Assembly (NCBI GenBank): GCA_002384855.1
Contig: DGBP01000025.1
Span: 13,225 to 77,224, forward strand
DNA from: Nocardioidaceae bacterium UBA4001
GTDB lineage: Bacteria; Actinomycetota; Actinomycetes; Propionibacteriales; Nocardioidaceae
DNA: 64,000 nt
Direction of reading: 5' to 3'
Position numbers and translations under genes: made by a program. How positions within the stretch are numbered: position 1 is the stretch's first letter; every line of letters begins with the position of its first letter. Shown here in pieces: positions 26,292 through 34,710 of the stretch. The notes under the pieces are model-generated. The model was not told the origin of the DNA, did no database searches, and saw only the letters and a list, made by a program, of their open reading frames with translations.

Positions 26292-27842
26292 GTGGAACTC
26301 ACCCGCCGATCCGTGCTGCAGCTGGGAGGGGCCGCCGCGGGAGTCGCGGTTCTGCCCGGCCTCGCCCCCACCCCGGCGGCGGCTGCACCGCCCCGCGTGT
26401 ACCCGTTCACCCTGGGGGTGGCCTCGGGCGACCCGGCTCCCGACGGTGTGGTGCTCTGGACCCGGCTCGCCCCGGACCCGCTCGTGGAGGACGGCGGCAT
26501 GCCCCCGGAAGACGTGCAGGTGTTGTGGCAGGTGGCCACCGACGAGGCATTCACCGAGGTCGTCCGGGCGGGCAGCGCCCGGGCCGAGGCAGCGTGGGCG
26601 CACTCGGTGCACGTCGAGGTCGAGGGGCTCCTCCCGGACCGGGTCTACTTCTACCGGTTCCGCACCGGTTCGCACCTCAGCCCCCCGGGCCGGACCAGGA
26701 CCGCCCCGACGCCTGGCGCGGCGCTCGCGAGCCTCAGCCTCGCCGTCGTCTCCTGCCAGTCGATCACCGCAGGACGGTTCGCGACCTACGGGCACCTCGC
26801 CCGCGCCGACCACGACCTCGTCCTCCACCTCGGCGACTACATCTACGAGGGGCGAGGACCCGCGAACCCGGCCGCGGGGCCCGACCGGCGGCACCTGCCC
26901 TTCACCACGGTGAGCACTCTGCCGCAGTACCGCATCCGCCACGCGCAGTACCGTCTCGACCCGGACCTGCAGGCAGCCCACGCCTCGGCGCCGTTCCTGT
27001 GCGTGCCCGACGACCACGAAGTGGTCAACAACATGGCGGGCGACTACGGCGCCAACGGCAACAGCACGCCCGCGGCGTTCCTGCCCCGCCGCGCTGCCGG
27101 CTACCGCGCCTACTACGAGCACCTCCCCCTGCGTCGGACGTCCAGACCGTCGGGTCCGCACATGCGCCACCACCGTCGGCTGTCCTACGGCGACCTCGCC
27201 GAGATCAGCCTCCTCGACACCAGGCAGTACCGCAGCCCCCAGATCGACGGGCCGGCGTTCCAGCCGCTGACCTCCGAGGCCAAGGACCCGTCGCGGACCA
27301 TGCTCGGGAACGAGCAACAGCAGTGGCTGTTCGACGGTCTCGCGGCCTCGAGTGCGAGGTGGAACGTCATCGCCCAGCAGGTCTACCTGGCGGCGATCGA
27401 CATGCGCGCCGGGGAGGTGGACGCCTACAACACCGACAAGTGGGACGGCTACCCGGCGGCCAGGTCGCAGCTCACGGAGTTCCTCCACGAGAACCAGCCC
27501 CGCAACCCGGTCGTGCTCAGCGGCGACGTCCACGCCGCGATGGTCAACGACGTCACGCTCGGCCACGACCCGGCCACGGCGGTGGTGGCGACCGAGCTCA
27601 TGGGCAGCTCGGTCAGCAGCGCGAAGGGCAACAACGACCTCTTCGAGGCCGCAATGCCGCACAACCCCCAGGTGCGGTACTACAACGGCAGGGAGCGCGG
27701 CTACCTGTCCTGCGACGTGAGCCGCGACAGGTGGACCGCTGACCTCTGGTTCGTCGACGACATCCTGGACGCGGGCTCGACGGTGCGGCGCGCGGCGTCG
27801 TACGTCGTCGAGGACGGGCGACCGGGGGCGCAGCCGGCCTGA
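26292..27842 (+). CDS. phoD: Tat-exported PhoD-like alkaline phosphatase
   Basis: This 516-residue secreted phosphodiesterase/phosphomonoesterase releases phosphate outside the membrane. The N-terminus has TRRSVLQLGG (RR at 5-6), a hydrophobic stretch and an alanine-rich cleavage region near 35, a clear Tat signal. The PhoD domain contains VVSCQS near residue 155, the metal site HLGDYIYEG near residue 179, DDHEVVNNMAGD near residue 240, LDTRQYRS near residue 305 and SGDVHAAMVNDV near residue 410. All expected metal ligands (Fe/Ca in the family) appear present. The GTG start has a GGAGG ribosome-binding site. Confidence 0.9.
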   Translation: MELTRRSVLQLGGAAAGVAVLPGLAPTPAAAAPPRVYPFTLGVASGDPAPDGVVLWTRLAPDPLVEDGGMPPEDVQVLWQVATDEAFTEVVRAGSARAEAAWAHSVHVEVEGLLPDRVYFYRFRTGSHLSPPGRTRTAPTPGAALASLSLAVVSCQSITAGRFATYGHLARADHDLVLHLGDYIYEGRGPANPAAGPDRRHLPFTTVSTLPQYRIRHAQYRLDPDLQAAHASAPFLCVPDDHEVVNNMAGDYGANGNSTPAAFLPRRAAGYRAYYEHLPLRRTSRPSGPHMRHHRRLSYGDLAEISLLDTRQYRSPQIDGPAFQPLTSEAKDPSRTMLGNEQQQWLFDGLAASSARWNVIAQQVYLAAIDMRAGEVDAYNTDKWDGYPAARSQLTEFLHENQPRNPVVLSGDVHAAMVNDVTLGHDPATAVVATELMGSSVSSAKGNNDLFEAAMPHNPQVRYYNGRERGYLSCDVSRDRWTADLWFVDDILDAGSTVRRAASYVVEDGRPGAQPA

Positions 27843-27892
27843 TGGTCCTGCCCCGCCCCGGCACGCGCCCGACGTGAGTCGGCCGCGGCCGC

Positions 27893-29635
27893 TCAGCCCG
27901 TGACGAGCGCGCGGAGGGAGGCGTCGAGCTCGCGGCGGTTGTCCCGTCGTACGACGGCCTCCACGACCTCGACCCCGCCCCGCGGGGTGGCGATCGACTC
28001 GTCGAGGTCCGCCCGTGTCGTGACCCGCCGGTGCGGGGTGCCGCTGGCGGCGCAGAGGGCGGCGAGGTCCACGCCGTGCGGGGTGCCGAAGAGCTTCTCG
28101 AACGACCCGGCGTGGGCGGGGCCGCCCTGCTCGAGGCCGGTGAAGATCGACCCACCGTCGTCGTTGGCCACCACGATCATGAGGTCGGGTCGCCGCTCGC
28201 CGGGCCCGATCACCAGCCCGTTCGCGTCGTGGACGAAGGTGACGTCGCCGAGCAGCGCGAGGGCCCGGCGGCTGCGGGGACGTCCGAGCGCGGCGCCGAT
28301 CGCCGTGGAGACCGAGCCGTCGATGCCGGCCAGGCCGCGGTTGGCGATCACGAGCCGCCGCTCCCCCACCGGGTAGGGCACCGCGGTCAGGTCGAGGTCG
28401 CGGACCGGGTTGGACGCGCCGACGAACAACAGCCCGTCGGCCGGCACCGCCGCGCTGACGGCGGCCGCGACGTGGTGGGGCGTGAGGTCGCCGGCCTCGT
28501 CGAGGACCGCGTCGAGACGGCCGGCGACCTCGACGTCGCGGGCCCGCCACTCCTCGAGCCACGCGGAGGTGGGCCGCGGCGGGCGGGGACCGTCCTCGGG
28601 CGACCAGCGAGCCGCGTCGGGGTCCTGGTCGTCGGGGTAGGCCGCCCGGACCACCCGGCTCACCCGGTGCCCGGGGTCGGTCCAGCCCGACGGCCCCTCG
28701 ACGGCGACGATCTCGACGTCCGGGCGCGACAGGAGCCGCGTGACCGGGCGGGAGAGCGTCGGGTGGCCGAAGACGACCACCTGCTGGATCCGGCCGGCCA
28801 GCGACTTGTCGCCGAGCAGCAGCCGGTAGGTGCGGATCGCGTTGGCGCCGGTGCGAGCCCCGCTGGTCGGCTCGGCCAGCAGGGGCCAGGCGGCCCGCTC
28901 GGCCAGCAGCCGCGCCGGCGGACCCGCGTCGTCGCCGGCGACCACGACGGTGCGCAGCCCGGCGCTGACCGGCTCGGCCTGGCCCAGCGCCGCGTCGGGC
29001 CGCTGCGTCCACGGGGCCCCACCGGGACGCCCGTCGACGTCGGCGGTCCAGCCGCCGTCGACGTCCGGGGTCAGCGGCTCGGCGAGCTGCACGTCGAGGT
29101 GCACCGGCCCGGAGGCGTGGGTGGTGCCGCCCTGCGCGGTGAGGAGCAGCCGCGAGACCAGCGACCGCCACGCGGCGACCTGGGTCGACTCGTACCGGCC
29201 GGGCGCCCCCGGCACGAGGTCGGCGAACTCCCGGACGGCGCCGCCGAAGATCTTCACCTGGTCGGTGGTCTGGTTGGCGTTCGTTCCTCGCAGCGAGGCC
29301 GGCCGGTCGGCGCTGAGCACGACCAGCGGGACCCCGGCGTGGGACGCCTCGAGCACCGCCGGGTGCAGGTTCGCCACGGCGGTCCCGGAGGTGGTGATCA
29401 CCGGCACCGGCCGGCGGGAGGTCTTCGCGAGGCCGAGCGCCAGGAACCCCGCCGACCGCTCGTCGATCCGCACGTGCAGGTCGACCCTCCCGGCCTCGGC
29501 GAGGGCGTGCGCGGCGAAGGCCAGCGGCGCCGACCGGGACCCGGGTGCGAGGACGACGTCGCGGACGCCTCCGCGGACCAGCTCGTCGAGGAGGACGGTG
29601 GCGGTCGCGGTGGCGGCGTTCAGGGGCTCGGTCAC
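27893..29635 (-). CDS. menD: 2-succinyl-5-enolpyruvyl-6-hydroxy-3-cyclohexene-1-carboxylate synthase
   Basis: This 580-residue ThDP enzyme adds a succinyl semialdehyde unit from 2-oxoglutarate to isochorismate. LAPGSRSAPLAFAA near residue 30 and RIDERSAGFLALGLAKTSRRPV contain the catalytic glutamate region. TTSGTAVANLHPAVLEASH follows. The C-terminal LALLGDVTFVHDANGL is the Mg-ThDP binding motif. The GTG start overlaps the menC stop by GTGA; the upstream open frame lies within menC. It is the last gene of menE-menC-menD. Confidence 0.95.
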   Translation of the reverse strand: MTEPLNAATATATVLLDELVRGGVRDVVLAPGSRSAPLAFAAHALAEAGRVDLHVRIDERSAGFLALGLAKTSRRPVPVITTSGTAVANLHPAVLEASHAGVPLVVLSADRPASLRGTNANQTTDQVKIFGGAVREFADLVPGAPGRYESTQVAAWRSLVSRLLLTAQGGTTHASGPVHLDVQLAEPLTPDVDGGWTADVDGRPGGAPWTQRPDAALGQAEPVSAGLRTVVVAGDDAGPPARLLAERAAWPLLAEPTSGARTGANAIRTYRLLLGDKSLAGRIQQVVVFGHPTLSRPVTRLLSRPDVEIVAVEGPSGWTDPGHRVSRVVRAAYPDDQDPDAARWSPEDGPRPPRPTSAWLEEWRARDVEVAGRLDAVLDEAGDLTPHHVAAAVSAAVPADGLLFVGASNPVRDLDLTAVPYPVGERRLVIANRGLAGIDGSVSTAIGAALGRPRSRRALALLGDVTFVHDANGLVIGPGERRPDLMIVVANDDGGSIFTGLEQGGPAHAGSFEKLFGTPHGVDLAALCAASGTPHRRVTTRADLDESIATPRGGVEVVEAVVRRDNRRELDASLRALVTG

Positions 29636-30597
29636 GAGGTCCGATCCTGCCGCATCAACGCGTCGATCTCCGCGACCCTGGCCAGCCAGGCCGCCTCGCG
29701 CTCGGGCGCCGCGCGCAACCGCTGGAGTGCTGCGGCGTCCACCTCGGGGCGTACGACGGGCAGCGCACCGTCGCGGGGGACGAGCGGCTCGACGGCGACG
29801 TCGTCGGTGAGCAGCTGCACCGTCGCGAGGCCGCACGCGTAGGGCAGCTCGGGCAGCGCAGCGGCGAGCGCGACCCCCGCGGCGATGCCGACCGAGCTCT
29901 CGAGGGCAGACGACACCACGACGGGCAGCCCGATGTCCTCGGCGATCCGGAGGCAGGCCCGCACCCCGCCGAGCGGCTGGACCTTGAGCACCGCCACGTC
30001 GGCGGCCTCGAGGTCACGCACCCGGTAGGGGTCCGCTGCCCGGCGGATCGACTCGTCGGCCGCGACCGGGACACCGACCCGGCGACGTACGGCGGCGAGG
30101 TCCTCCACCGAGGCGCACGGCTGCTCGACGTACTCCAGGCCCCCGGCCGCGCGGTCGAGCACGCCGATCGCGGCGACCGCCTCGTCGACCGCCCAGCCTC
30201 CGTTCACGTCGATGCGGATCCGGCCCGTGGGACCGAGGGCGTCGCGCACCGCCTCGAGGCGCGCCTCGTCGTCGGCGCGGGACTGACCCGGCTCGGCGAC
30301 CTTCACCTTCGCGGTGCGGCAGCCGTTGCTCGCCCGGACGATCGCTGCGGACTGCTCGGGGCCGACCGCAGGCACGGTCACGTTCACCGGCACCGTGTCG
30401 CGCAGCGGCGTCGGCCAGCCCTCGAAGGCAGCCTCCCGCGCCGAGGCCAGCCACGGGGCGGACACCCGGGCGTCGTACTCCAGGAACGGGCTGAACTCCC
30501 CCCAGCCGGCGGGACCGCGCAGGAGCATCCCCTCGCGCTCGGTGATCCCGCGGAAGCGCGTGCGCATCGGGATCGAGAAGACGTGGGTCTCAGGCAT
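29632..30597 (-). CDS. menC: o-Succinylbenzoate synthase
   Basis: This 321-residue enolase-superfamily dehydratase forms o-succinylbenzoate. The catalytic KxK motif appears in RTAKVKVAEP near residue 97. Metal ligands lie in RIDVNGGWAVDEA, YVEQPCASVEDL and AADESIR, and the general acid-base lysine in VAVLKVQPLGGVR. Length is normal for actinobacterial MenC. It overlaps menE by 8 bp and menD by 4 bp, so the three genes are translated as a unit. Confidence 0.93.
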   Translation of the reverse strand: MPETHVFSIPMRTRFRGITEREGMLLRGPAGWGEFSPFLEYDARVSAPWLASAREAAFEGWPTPLRDTVPVNVTVPAVGPEQSAAIVRASNGCRTAKVKVAEPGQSRADDEARLEAVRDALGPTGRIRIDVNGGWAVDEAVAAIGVLDRAAGGLEYVEQPCASVEDLAAVRRRVGVPVAADESIRRAADPYRVRDLEAADVAVLKVQPLGGVRACLRIAEDIGLPVVVSSALESSVGIAAGVALAAALPELPYACGLATVQLLTDDVAVEPLVPRDGALPVVRPEVDAAALQRLRAAPEREAAWLARVAEIDALMRQDRTS

Positions 30598-31687
30598 CGG
30601 TCTCCGCCTCCTGGGCGCCCGTCCCCGCGGCGGCCATCCGCTCGAGGGCCATCCTCTCGAGGCCGAGCCGGTCGACCTTGCCGTTGGGCAGCAGCGGGAT
30701 CTCCTCTGCCAGCACCATCTGCTTGGGTGCCCACTCCCGCGGGAGTGCCTGCGCGACCCAGTTGCGCAGGTCCTCGAGCGCCGGGAGGTCTCGGGGGCGT
30801 CCGGCCGGGACCAGCACAGCCACGACCCGCCGGCCCCACTCCGGGTCGGGCACGCCCACGACCTCGGCGCCGCCGACCCACCGGTGCTCCCGCAGCCGCC
30901 GGGCGACCGCTCCCGCCGGGACCTTCACCCCGCCGGTGACGATCACGTCGTCGACCCGGCCCAGCACCTGGAGCCGCCCGTCGTCGTCGATCCGGCCCAG
31001 GTCGGAGGTGAGGAACCACCGGCCCTGCATGACCTCGGCGGTCTCACCGGGTTGGCCGTCGTACCCGTCGAAGAGGACCGGGCCGCTGATCCGCACCGTG
31101 CCGTCGCGGCCGATCGCCACCGCGACCCCGTCGAGCGGCACCCCGTCGTACACACAGCCGCCGCAGGTCTCGCTCATGCCGTACGTCGCGACGACCCGCA
31201 CCCCGGCGTCGGCGGCCGCGCGTCGCAACGACCACTCGACCGCGGCACCGCCGACCAGCACGGTGTCGAAGGAGCGCAGCGCCGCCAGGTCGCGTGGCGA
31301 GCCGAGCATCCGCACCAGCTGGGTCGGCACCAGCGACACGTAGCGGCGCTCCCCGTCCAAGGCTGCGGCCGCGTCGGAGAAGGACGCATGGTCGTCGAGG
31401 ACCACCGGCGTCGTGCCCGCCAGCACCGACCGGAAGAGCACCTGCACCCCGGCGACGTAGGTCGGCGGGAGGTTCAGCAGCCACTGCCCCGGCCCGCCGA
31501 GCCTCTGCTCGGTCGCTCGGGCGGAGGCGCGCATCGCGGAGCGCGAGAGCATGACCCGCTTGGGGTGCCCGGTCGACCCCGAGGTCTCGATCACGAGCGG
31601 GTCCGGCTCGGGCTCGGCGGCCTGCCACCGCTGCAGCAGGGCGAGCACCTCGTGCGGGGTTCCCCGGACTGGACGCAGGCTGGTCAC
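30590..31687 (-). CDS. menE: o-Succinylbenzoate-CoA ligase
   Basis: This 365-residue ANL-superfamily enzyme activates o-succinylbenzoate with CoA. The ATP-binding loop is IETSGSTGHPKRVML near residue 35. TYGMSETCGGCVYDG is the A5 motif, TSDLGRIDDDGRLQVLGRVDD the A7-A8 hinge, and LLPNGKVDRL the catalytic-lysine motif near the C-terminus. The short length, with a reduced N-terminal domain, is usual for actinobacterial MenE. The GTG start is 8 bases after a TAGCGT -10 box, and the gene is divergent from menA. Confidence 0.93.
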   Translation of the reverse strand: MTSLRPVRGTPHEVLALLQRWQAAEPEPDPLVIETSGSTGHPKRVMLSRSAMRASARATEQRLGGPGQWLLNLPPTYVAGVQVLFRSVLAGTTPVVLDDHASFSDAAAALDGERRYVSLVPTQLVRMLGSPRDLAALRSFDTVLVGGAAVEWSLRRAAADAGVRVVATYGMSETCGGCVYDGVPLDGVAVAIGRDGTVRISGPVLFDGYDGQPGETAEVMQGRWFLTSDLGRIDDDGRLQVLGRVDDVIVTGGVKVPAGAVARRLREHRWVGGAEVVGVPDPEWGRRVVAVLVPAGRPRDLPALEDLRNWVAQALPREWAPKQMVLAEEIPLLPNGKVDRLGLERMALERMAAAGTGAQEAETDA

Positions 31688-31695
31688 GAGACACC

Positions 31696-31701
31696 ACGCT
31701 A
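31696..31701 (-). promoter_or_regulatory. -10 box for menE-menC-menD (leaderless)
   Basis: TAGCGT on the minus strand ends 8 bases before the menE GTG. The divergent menA start is only 35 bp away, so the two promoters overlap. A weak menA -10 may be CAGAAT at 31709-31714. Confidence 0.4.
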
Positions 31702-31722
31702 TGCCTGTCAGAATTGCCCGCT

Positions 31723-32595
31723 ATGGCAACCCCTGCACAGTGGCTCGAGGGTGCGCGCCCCCGCACACTCCCCGCGGCCGTGACCCCGGTCCTCGCCGGC
31801 ACCGCGATCGCCCTCCACCTCGAGTCCGTCGTGTGGTGGAAGGCACTGCTTGCACTGCTGGTCGCCCTCGCCCTGCAGGTGGGGGTCAACTACGCGAACG
31901 ACTACTCCGACGGCGTTCGTGGGACCGACGAGCACCGCGTGGGCCCGGCCCGGCTGGTCGGCTCGGGCGCGGCGCCCGCCTCCGCGGTGAAGCAGGCCGC
32001 CTTCATGAGCTTCGGCGCCGCCGCCGTCTTCGGGCTGGTACTGGCCGCCACCACGTCGTGGTGGCTGGTGCTCTTCGGGCTGGTCAGCATCCTCGCCGGC
32101 TGGTACTACACCGGCGGCAGGCGCCCCTACGGCTACCTCGGGTTCGGCGAGGTGATGGTCTTCGTCTTCTTCGGGCTCGTGGCCGTGCTCGGCACGATCT
32201 ACGTCCAGGCCGAATCGCTGCCGTTGGCGGGGTGGTACGCCGCGACCGGGGTCGGCGTGCTGACCACCGCCATCCTCGTGGCCAACAACCTCCGTGACAT
32301 CCCCACCGACGAGGTGGCCGGCAAGCGCACGCTCGCGGTGGTGCTCGGCGACGAGCAGACCCGCTACTTCTTCGCCTTCCTCGTCGCCGCGGCCGTGATC
32401 GCCCTGGTCGGCGTGGCCCTCGAGACCGACTGGCGGGCTCTCCTCGGCCTGGTCTTCCTCGCCCAGGCGGTCCCGGCGGTGCGCGACGTGCTGTCGGGTA
32501 CGACCGGCAGGGGGCTCATCCCCGTGCTGCAGCGGGTCGGCATCGCCGAGCTGGTGTACGCCGCCGGGCTGTTCCTGGGGCTCGCCCTCGCCTGA
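31723..32595 (+). CDS. menA: 1,4-Dihydroxy-2-naphthoate polyprenyltransferase
   Basis: This 290-residue membrane enzyme of the UbiA superfamily joins the polyprenyl chain to dihydroxynaphthoate. The first aspartate-rich motif lies in NYANDYSDGVRGTDE near residue 48, and the second in NNLRDIPTDEVAGKRTLAV near residue 189. About eight helices are predicted by eye. It is divergent from menE and followed 15 bp later by the end of the CDGSH gene. The prenyl donor would be the product of the synthase at 4504-5508. Confidence 0.95.
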   Translation: MATPAQWLEGARPRTLPAAVTPVLAGTAIALHLESVVWWKALLALLVALALQVGVNYANDYSDGVRGTDEHRVGPARLVGSGAAPASAVKQAAFMSFGAAAVFGLVLAATTSWWLVLFGLVSILAGWYYTGGRRPYGYLGFGEVMVFVFFGLVAVLGTIYVQAESLPLAGWYAATGVGVLTTAILVANNLRDIPTDEVAGKRTLAVVLGDEQTRYFFAFLVAAAVIALVGVALETDWRALLGLVFLAQAVPAVRDVLSGTTGRGLIPVLQRVGIAELVYAAGLFLGLALA

Positions 32596-32610
32596 GGGTG
32601 CGGCACCCGG

Positions 32611-32841
32611 TCAGCGCCTGCGCACGACCTTGTGGGTCCCGTCGCACCACGGCAGGCGCTGGGACCTGTCACAGGTGCACACGGCCACCACCGGCCGGGT
32701 CGTCGGGTGCAGCCGACCGTCCTCGTCACGGACCGCGTCGGCGCCCCGGACCAGCAGCGGGCCGTCGGGGCAGGGGGTCACCTCGATGTCCTGGTCGTCG
32801 CTCAGCGAGACCGGCTCGGGGACGTTGCTCACCAGCCTCAT
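32611..32841 (-). CDS. CDGSH iron-sulfur domain protein
   Basis: This 76-residue protein has one CDGSH cluster site. CTCDRSQRLPWCDGTHK near residue 58 fits CxCx2(S/T)x3PxCDG(S/A/T)H, which binds a [2Fe-2S] cluster with three cysteines and one histidine. The basic tail KVVRRR ends the protein. Its ATG overlaps the stop of the diiron oxidase-like gene by ATGA, which indicates coupled expression. The close pairing suggests it donates electrons or iron to that enzyme. That function is an inference. Confidence 0.88.
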   Translation of the reverse strand: MRLVSNVPEPVSLSDDQDIEVTPCPDGPLLVRGADAVRDEDGRLHPTTRPVVAVCTCDRSQRLPWCDGTHKVVRRR

Positions 32842-33950
32842 GAGGCCACCTTCTCGATGCTCGAGGGGGCGGCTGCTGCCGCGCCCCGGTCGGCCGGGGC
32901 AGCCCCCGGCGCGACGGGCGCACCGCCCACGGCAACCGCCGCGGCGTCGTACAACGCGCTCCGGCCGGCCTCCCACGCCGCGAGCATCGGCTCCCCGACC
33001 ACGTTGTCCATGAGCAGGCAGGCGACGGCGCCGAGGACGACGTCGGCCTCCTCGGCCTGGCCCGACTCGACGAGCCCGGCGCAGATGTCGCGGAAGGCGA
33101 GCTGCTCATGGACGGCGTCGGCCTCCACGTGCTCGTCGAAGTAGGCCGCCACCTGCTCGGGCAGGCCCAGGCGGCGCGCCCCACCGGCGTACTTGCGGCA
33201 CGGTATCGAGCTGGTCGCCTCGTACGCCCCGAGGTGGCCCATCGAGGCGCCCCGTAGGCGGCGGTGGAGGCCGAAGAGGCTCATCACGTTGTTGTTCGCC
33301 AGGGTGTAGCCGGGGACCCGGTCGAGGTAGGCGCCGTAGCTGCGGTCGAGCCCGGTCCCCTCCATGGCGTCGCCGAACATCGTGGCGTGCAGGCGCTCGG
33401 GACGGCCGCCGCCGTACTCGTCGTACTGCAGCTCGACGAGCGCGGCCTTGGGCTTCCCGGTGATGCGCGGGATGACCCACGACTGCGGGTCGGACTCCTT
33501 CAGCTGGTAGATGCTGCGGTGGACCAGGAGCTCCGCGAACTGGGTGCGGGTCGCGTCGCGGTGGACGTACCTCGCCACGGACGGGCCCTCCCAGCGGGCG
33601 GCGAGGTCGAAGAGCCGCTCGGCCAGCGGTCCGCCGGCATCGACGGTCGCCCGCACGTGCGGCTCCCCCCGGGCACGCAGCTCGCCCTCCACGACGGACT
33701 CCATGGCAGCGCGCAGCCGGAGCAGGTCGGGGTCCCACTCGTGGTCCGGGTCGACCCCGTCGAAGCCGCCGTAGTGCAGCTCGTAGAGCATCCACAGCGC
33801 GAGGTGCAGATCGTCGTCGGCGAGGAGGTCGGTCCCCGCGGGAAGCTCCTGCACGTGCTGCACGAGCGGAGCGACGTCACGGCCGCCCGGGTCGGACAAC
33901 GCCTGGACCACACCGCTGCTGAGCGGACCCCGCGCCGAGGGAAGCCTCAT
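32838..33950 (-). CDS. Haem-oxygenase-like diiron oxidase (HDO), iron-containing redox enzyme family
   Basis: This 370-residue protein belongs to the haem-oxygenase-like diiron superfamily, whose characterised members include the N-oxygenase SznF and the alkene-forming UndA. Candidate ligands are E152, E178, H188, E244, H274, D278 and H281; the last three form HVEADAVH (Hx3Dx2H). All six spacings equal those I recall for SznF (E189, E215, H225, E281, H311, D315, H318). The last 40 residues are alanine- and proline-rich. I chose the ATG at 33950 because AGGAGAG lies just upstream; an in-frame GTG at 33968 would precede that site. The substrate is unknown. It overlaps the CDGSH gene by 4 bp. 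Confidence 0.82.
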   Translation of the reverse strand: MRLPSARGPLSSGVVQALSDPGGRDVAPLVQHVQELPAGTDLLADDDLHLALWMLYELHYGGFDGVDPDHEWDPDLLRLRAAMESVVEGELRARGEPHVRATVDAGGPLAERLFDLAARWEGPSVARYVHRDATRTQFAELLVHRSIYQLKESDPQSWVIPRITGKPKAALVELQYDEYGGGRPERLHATMFGDAMEGTGLDRSYGAYLDRVPGYTLANNNVMSLFGLHRRLRGASMGHLGAYEATSSIPCRKYAGGARRLGLPEQVAAYFDEHVEADAVHEQLAFRDICAGLVESGQAEEADVVLGAVACLLMDNVVGEPMLAAWEAGRSALYDAAAVAVGGAPVAPGAAPADRGAAAAAPSSIEKVAS

Positions 33951-34031
33951 CGTCTCTCCTGTCGCCACGCTGATGCGCCGAACGGGTACCCGCGCGTACG
34001 TCGTCCATGCCCGCCACGCCGCGTGACGCCG

Positions 34032-34304
34032 TCAGTCCTGGCGGCGCTCCTCCTCCTCGCGCACCGCGGCCCGCTGGGCAGCACCCTTCTCGGCCCTTCG
34101 CTGCACCGCCGCCGCGAAGGCGTCGCGCTGCCTGCGCAGGAGGAGCGCCGAGGCGATGGCCGAGATCACCACGGCCAGCAGGAACGGCCAGAACAACGGG
34201 ATCTGGTCGTTGTCACTCAGGGCGAGGTAGATGCCGACGACCGCGGCGTAGACCACGACGAAGATGGCCAGCCGCCAGGCGGTGTAGATCGCGAACTCCT
34301 TCAC
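34032..34304 (-). CDS. DUF4229-type small membrane protein
   Basis: This 90-residue protein has two membrane helices (about 12-30 and 38-56) joined by a short polar loop. A charged, arginine- and glutamate-rich cytoplasmic tail of about 34 residues follows. This layout matches the uncharacterised actinobacterial DUF4229 family as I remember it. It stands alone, divergent from the next gene. No function is known. Confidence 0.75.
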   Translation of the reverse strand: MKEFAIYTAWRLAIFVVVYAAVVGIYLALSDNDQIPLFWPFLLAVVISAIASALLLRRQRDAFAAAVQRRAEKGAAQRAAVREEEERRQD

Positions 34305-34353
34305 CCCACCAGCCTAGGTCGCCGGCGGCTGCCCTTCTGCTTGGGTGCCCGCC

Positions 34354-34359
34354 TACTCT
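34354..34359 (+). promoter_or_regulatory. -10 box for the small membrane protein gene (leaderless)
   Basis: TACTCT ends 6 bases before the GTG at 34366. Confidence 0.5.
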
Positions 34360-34365
34360 GGGTGC

Positions 34366-34629
34366 GTGGGTAAGTTCCTTCTGGCCGTCGCGCTCTTCGC
34401 CGCCCTGGTGTACGGCTTCTTCTGGCTGGTCGAGCGTCGCAAGCGCAAGGCCGTACGTGGCCGCCCCGCGCGACCGCCGAAGCGGGTCGTGGCGCCCGAC
34501 GACGACGAGGACTTCCTCCGCGAGATCGAGCGGCGGCGCCGTCGCGAGGCACGTGAGGGCAAGGGCGAGAAGCCCGACCAGCCCGAGGGTGGTGGCCCCG
34601 CCGAGTCCGGCCCCCCGAAGTCCGACTGA
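34366..34629 (+). CDS. Small membrane-anchored protein of unknown function
   Basis: This 87-residue protein has one N-terminal hydrophobic helix (about 3-20). A long hydrophilic tail follows, first basic (RRKRKAVRGR), then acidic (DDDEDF), then an arginine-rich helix and a proline-glycine end. I do not recognise a family. The GTG start is supported by the -10 box 6 bases upstream; a longer frame beginning at 34345 would overlap that box. A strong terminator hairpin follows the stop. Confidence 0.65.
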   Translation: MGKFLLAVALFAALVYGFFWLVERRKRKAVRGRPARPPKRVVAPDDDEDFLREIERRRRREAREGKGEKPDQPEGGGPAESGPPKSD

Positions 34630-34655
34630 CCCCGGCGCCGTACTCCTTCGGCTGT

Positions 34656-34698
34656 AGCGAAAGGCACCATCTCCGCGCGGGAGGTGGTGCCTTTCGCT
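34656..34698. terminator. Strong bidirectional terminator
   Basis: AGCGAAAGGCACCA (34656-34669) pairs perfectly with 34685-34698. The stem continues through a G-T pair and CTCC/GGAG to a GCGCG loop, about 19 bp in all. It separates the small membrane protein gene from the convergent ccsB end. Confidence 0.9.
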
Positions 34699-34710
34699 TC
34701 ATCTGGGCGA

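Noticed and set aside
25986..29171. A 1061-residue minus-strand open frame
   Set aside because: It spans the antisense of phoD and an alternative frame of menD and has no recognisable domain.
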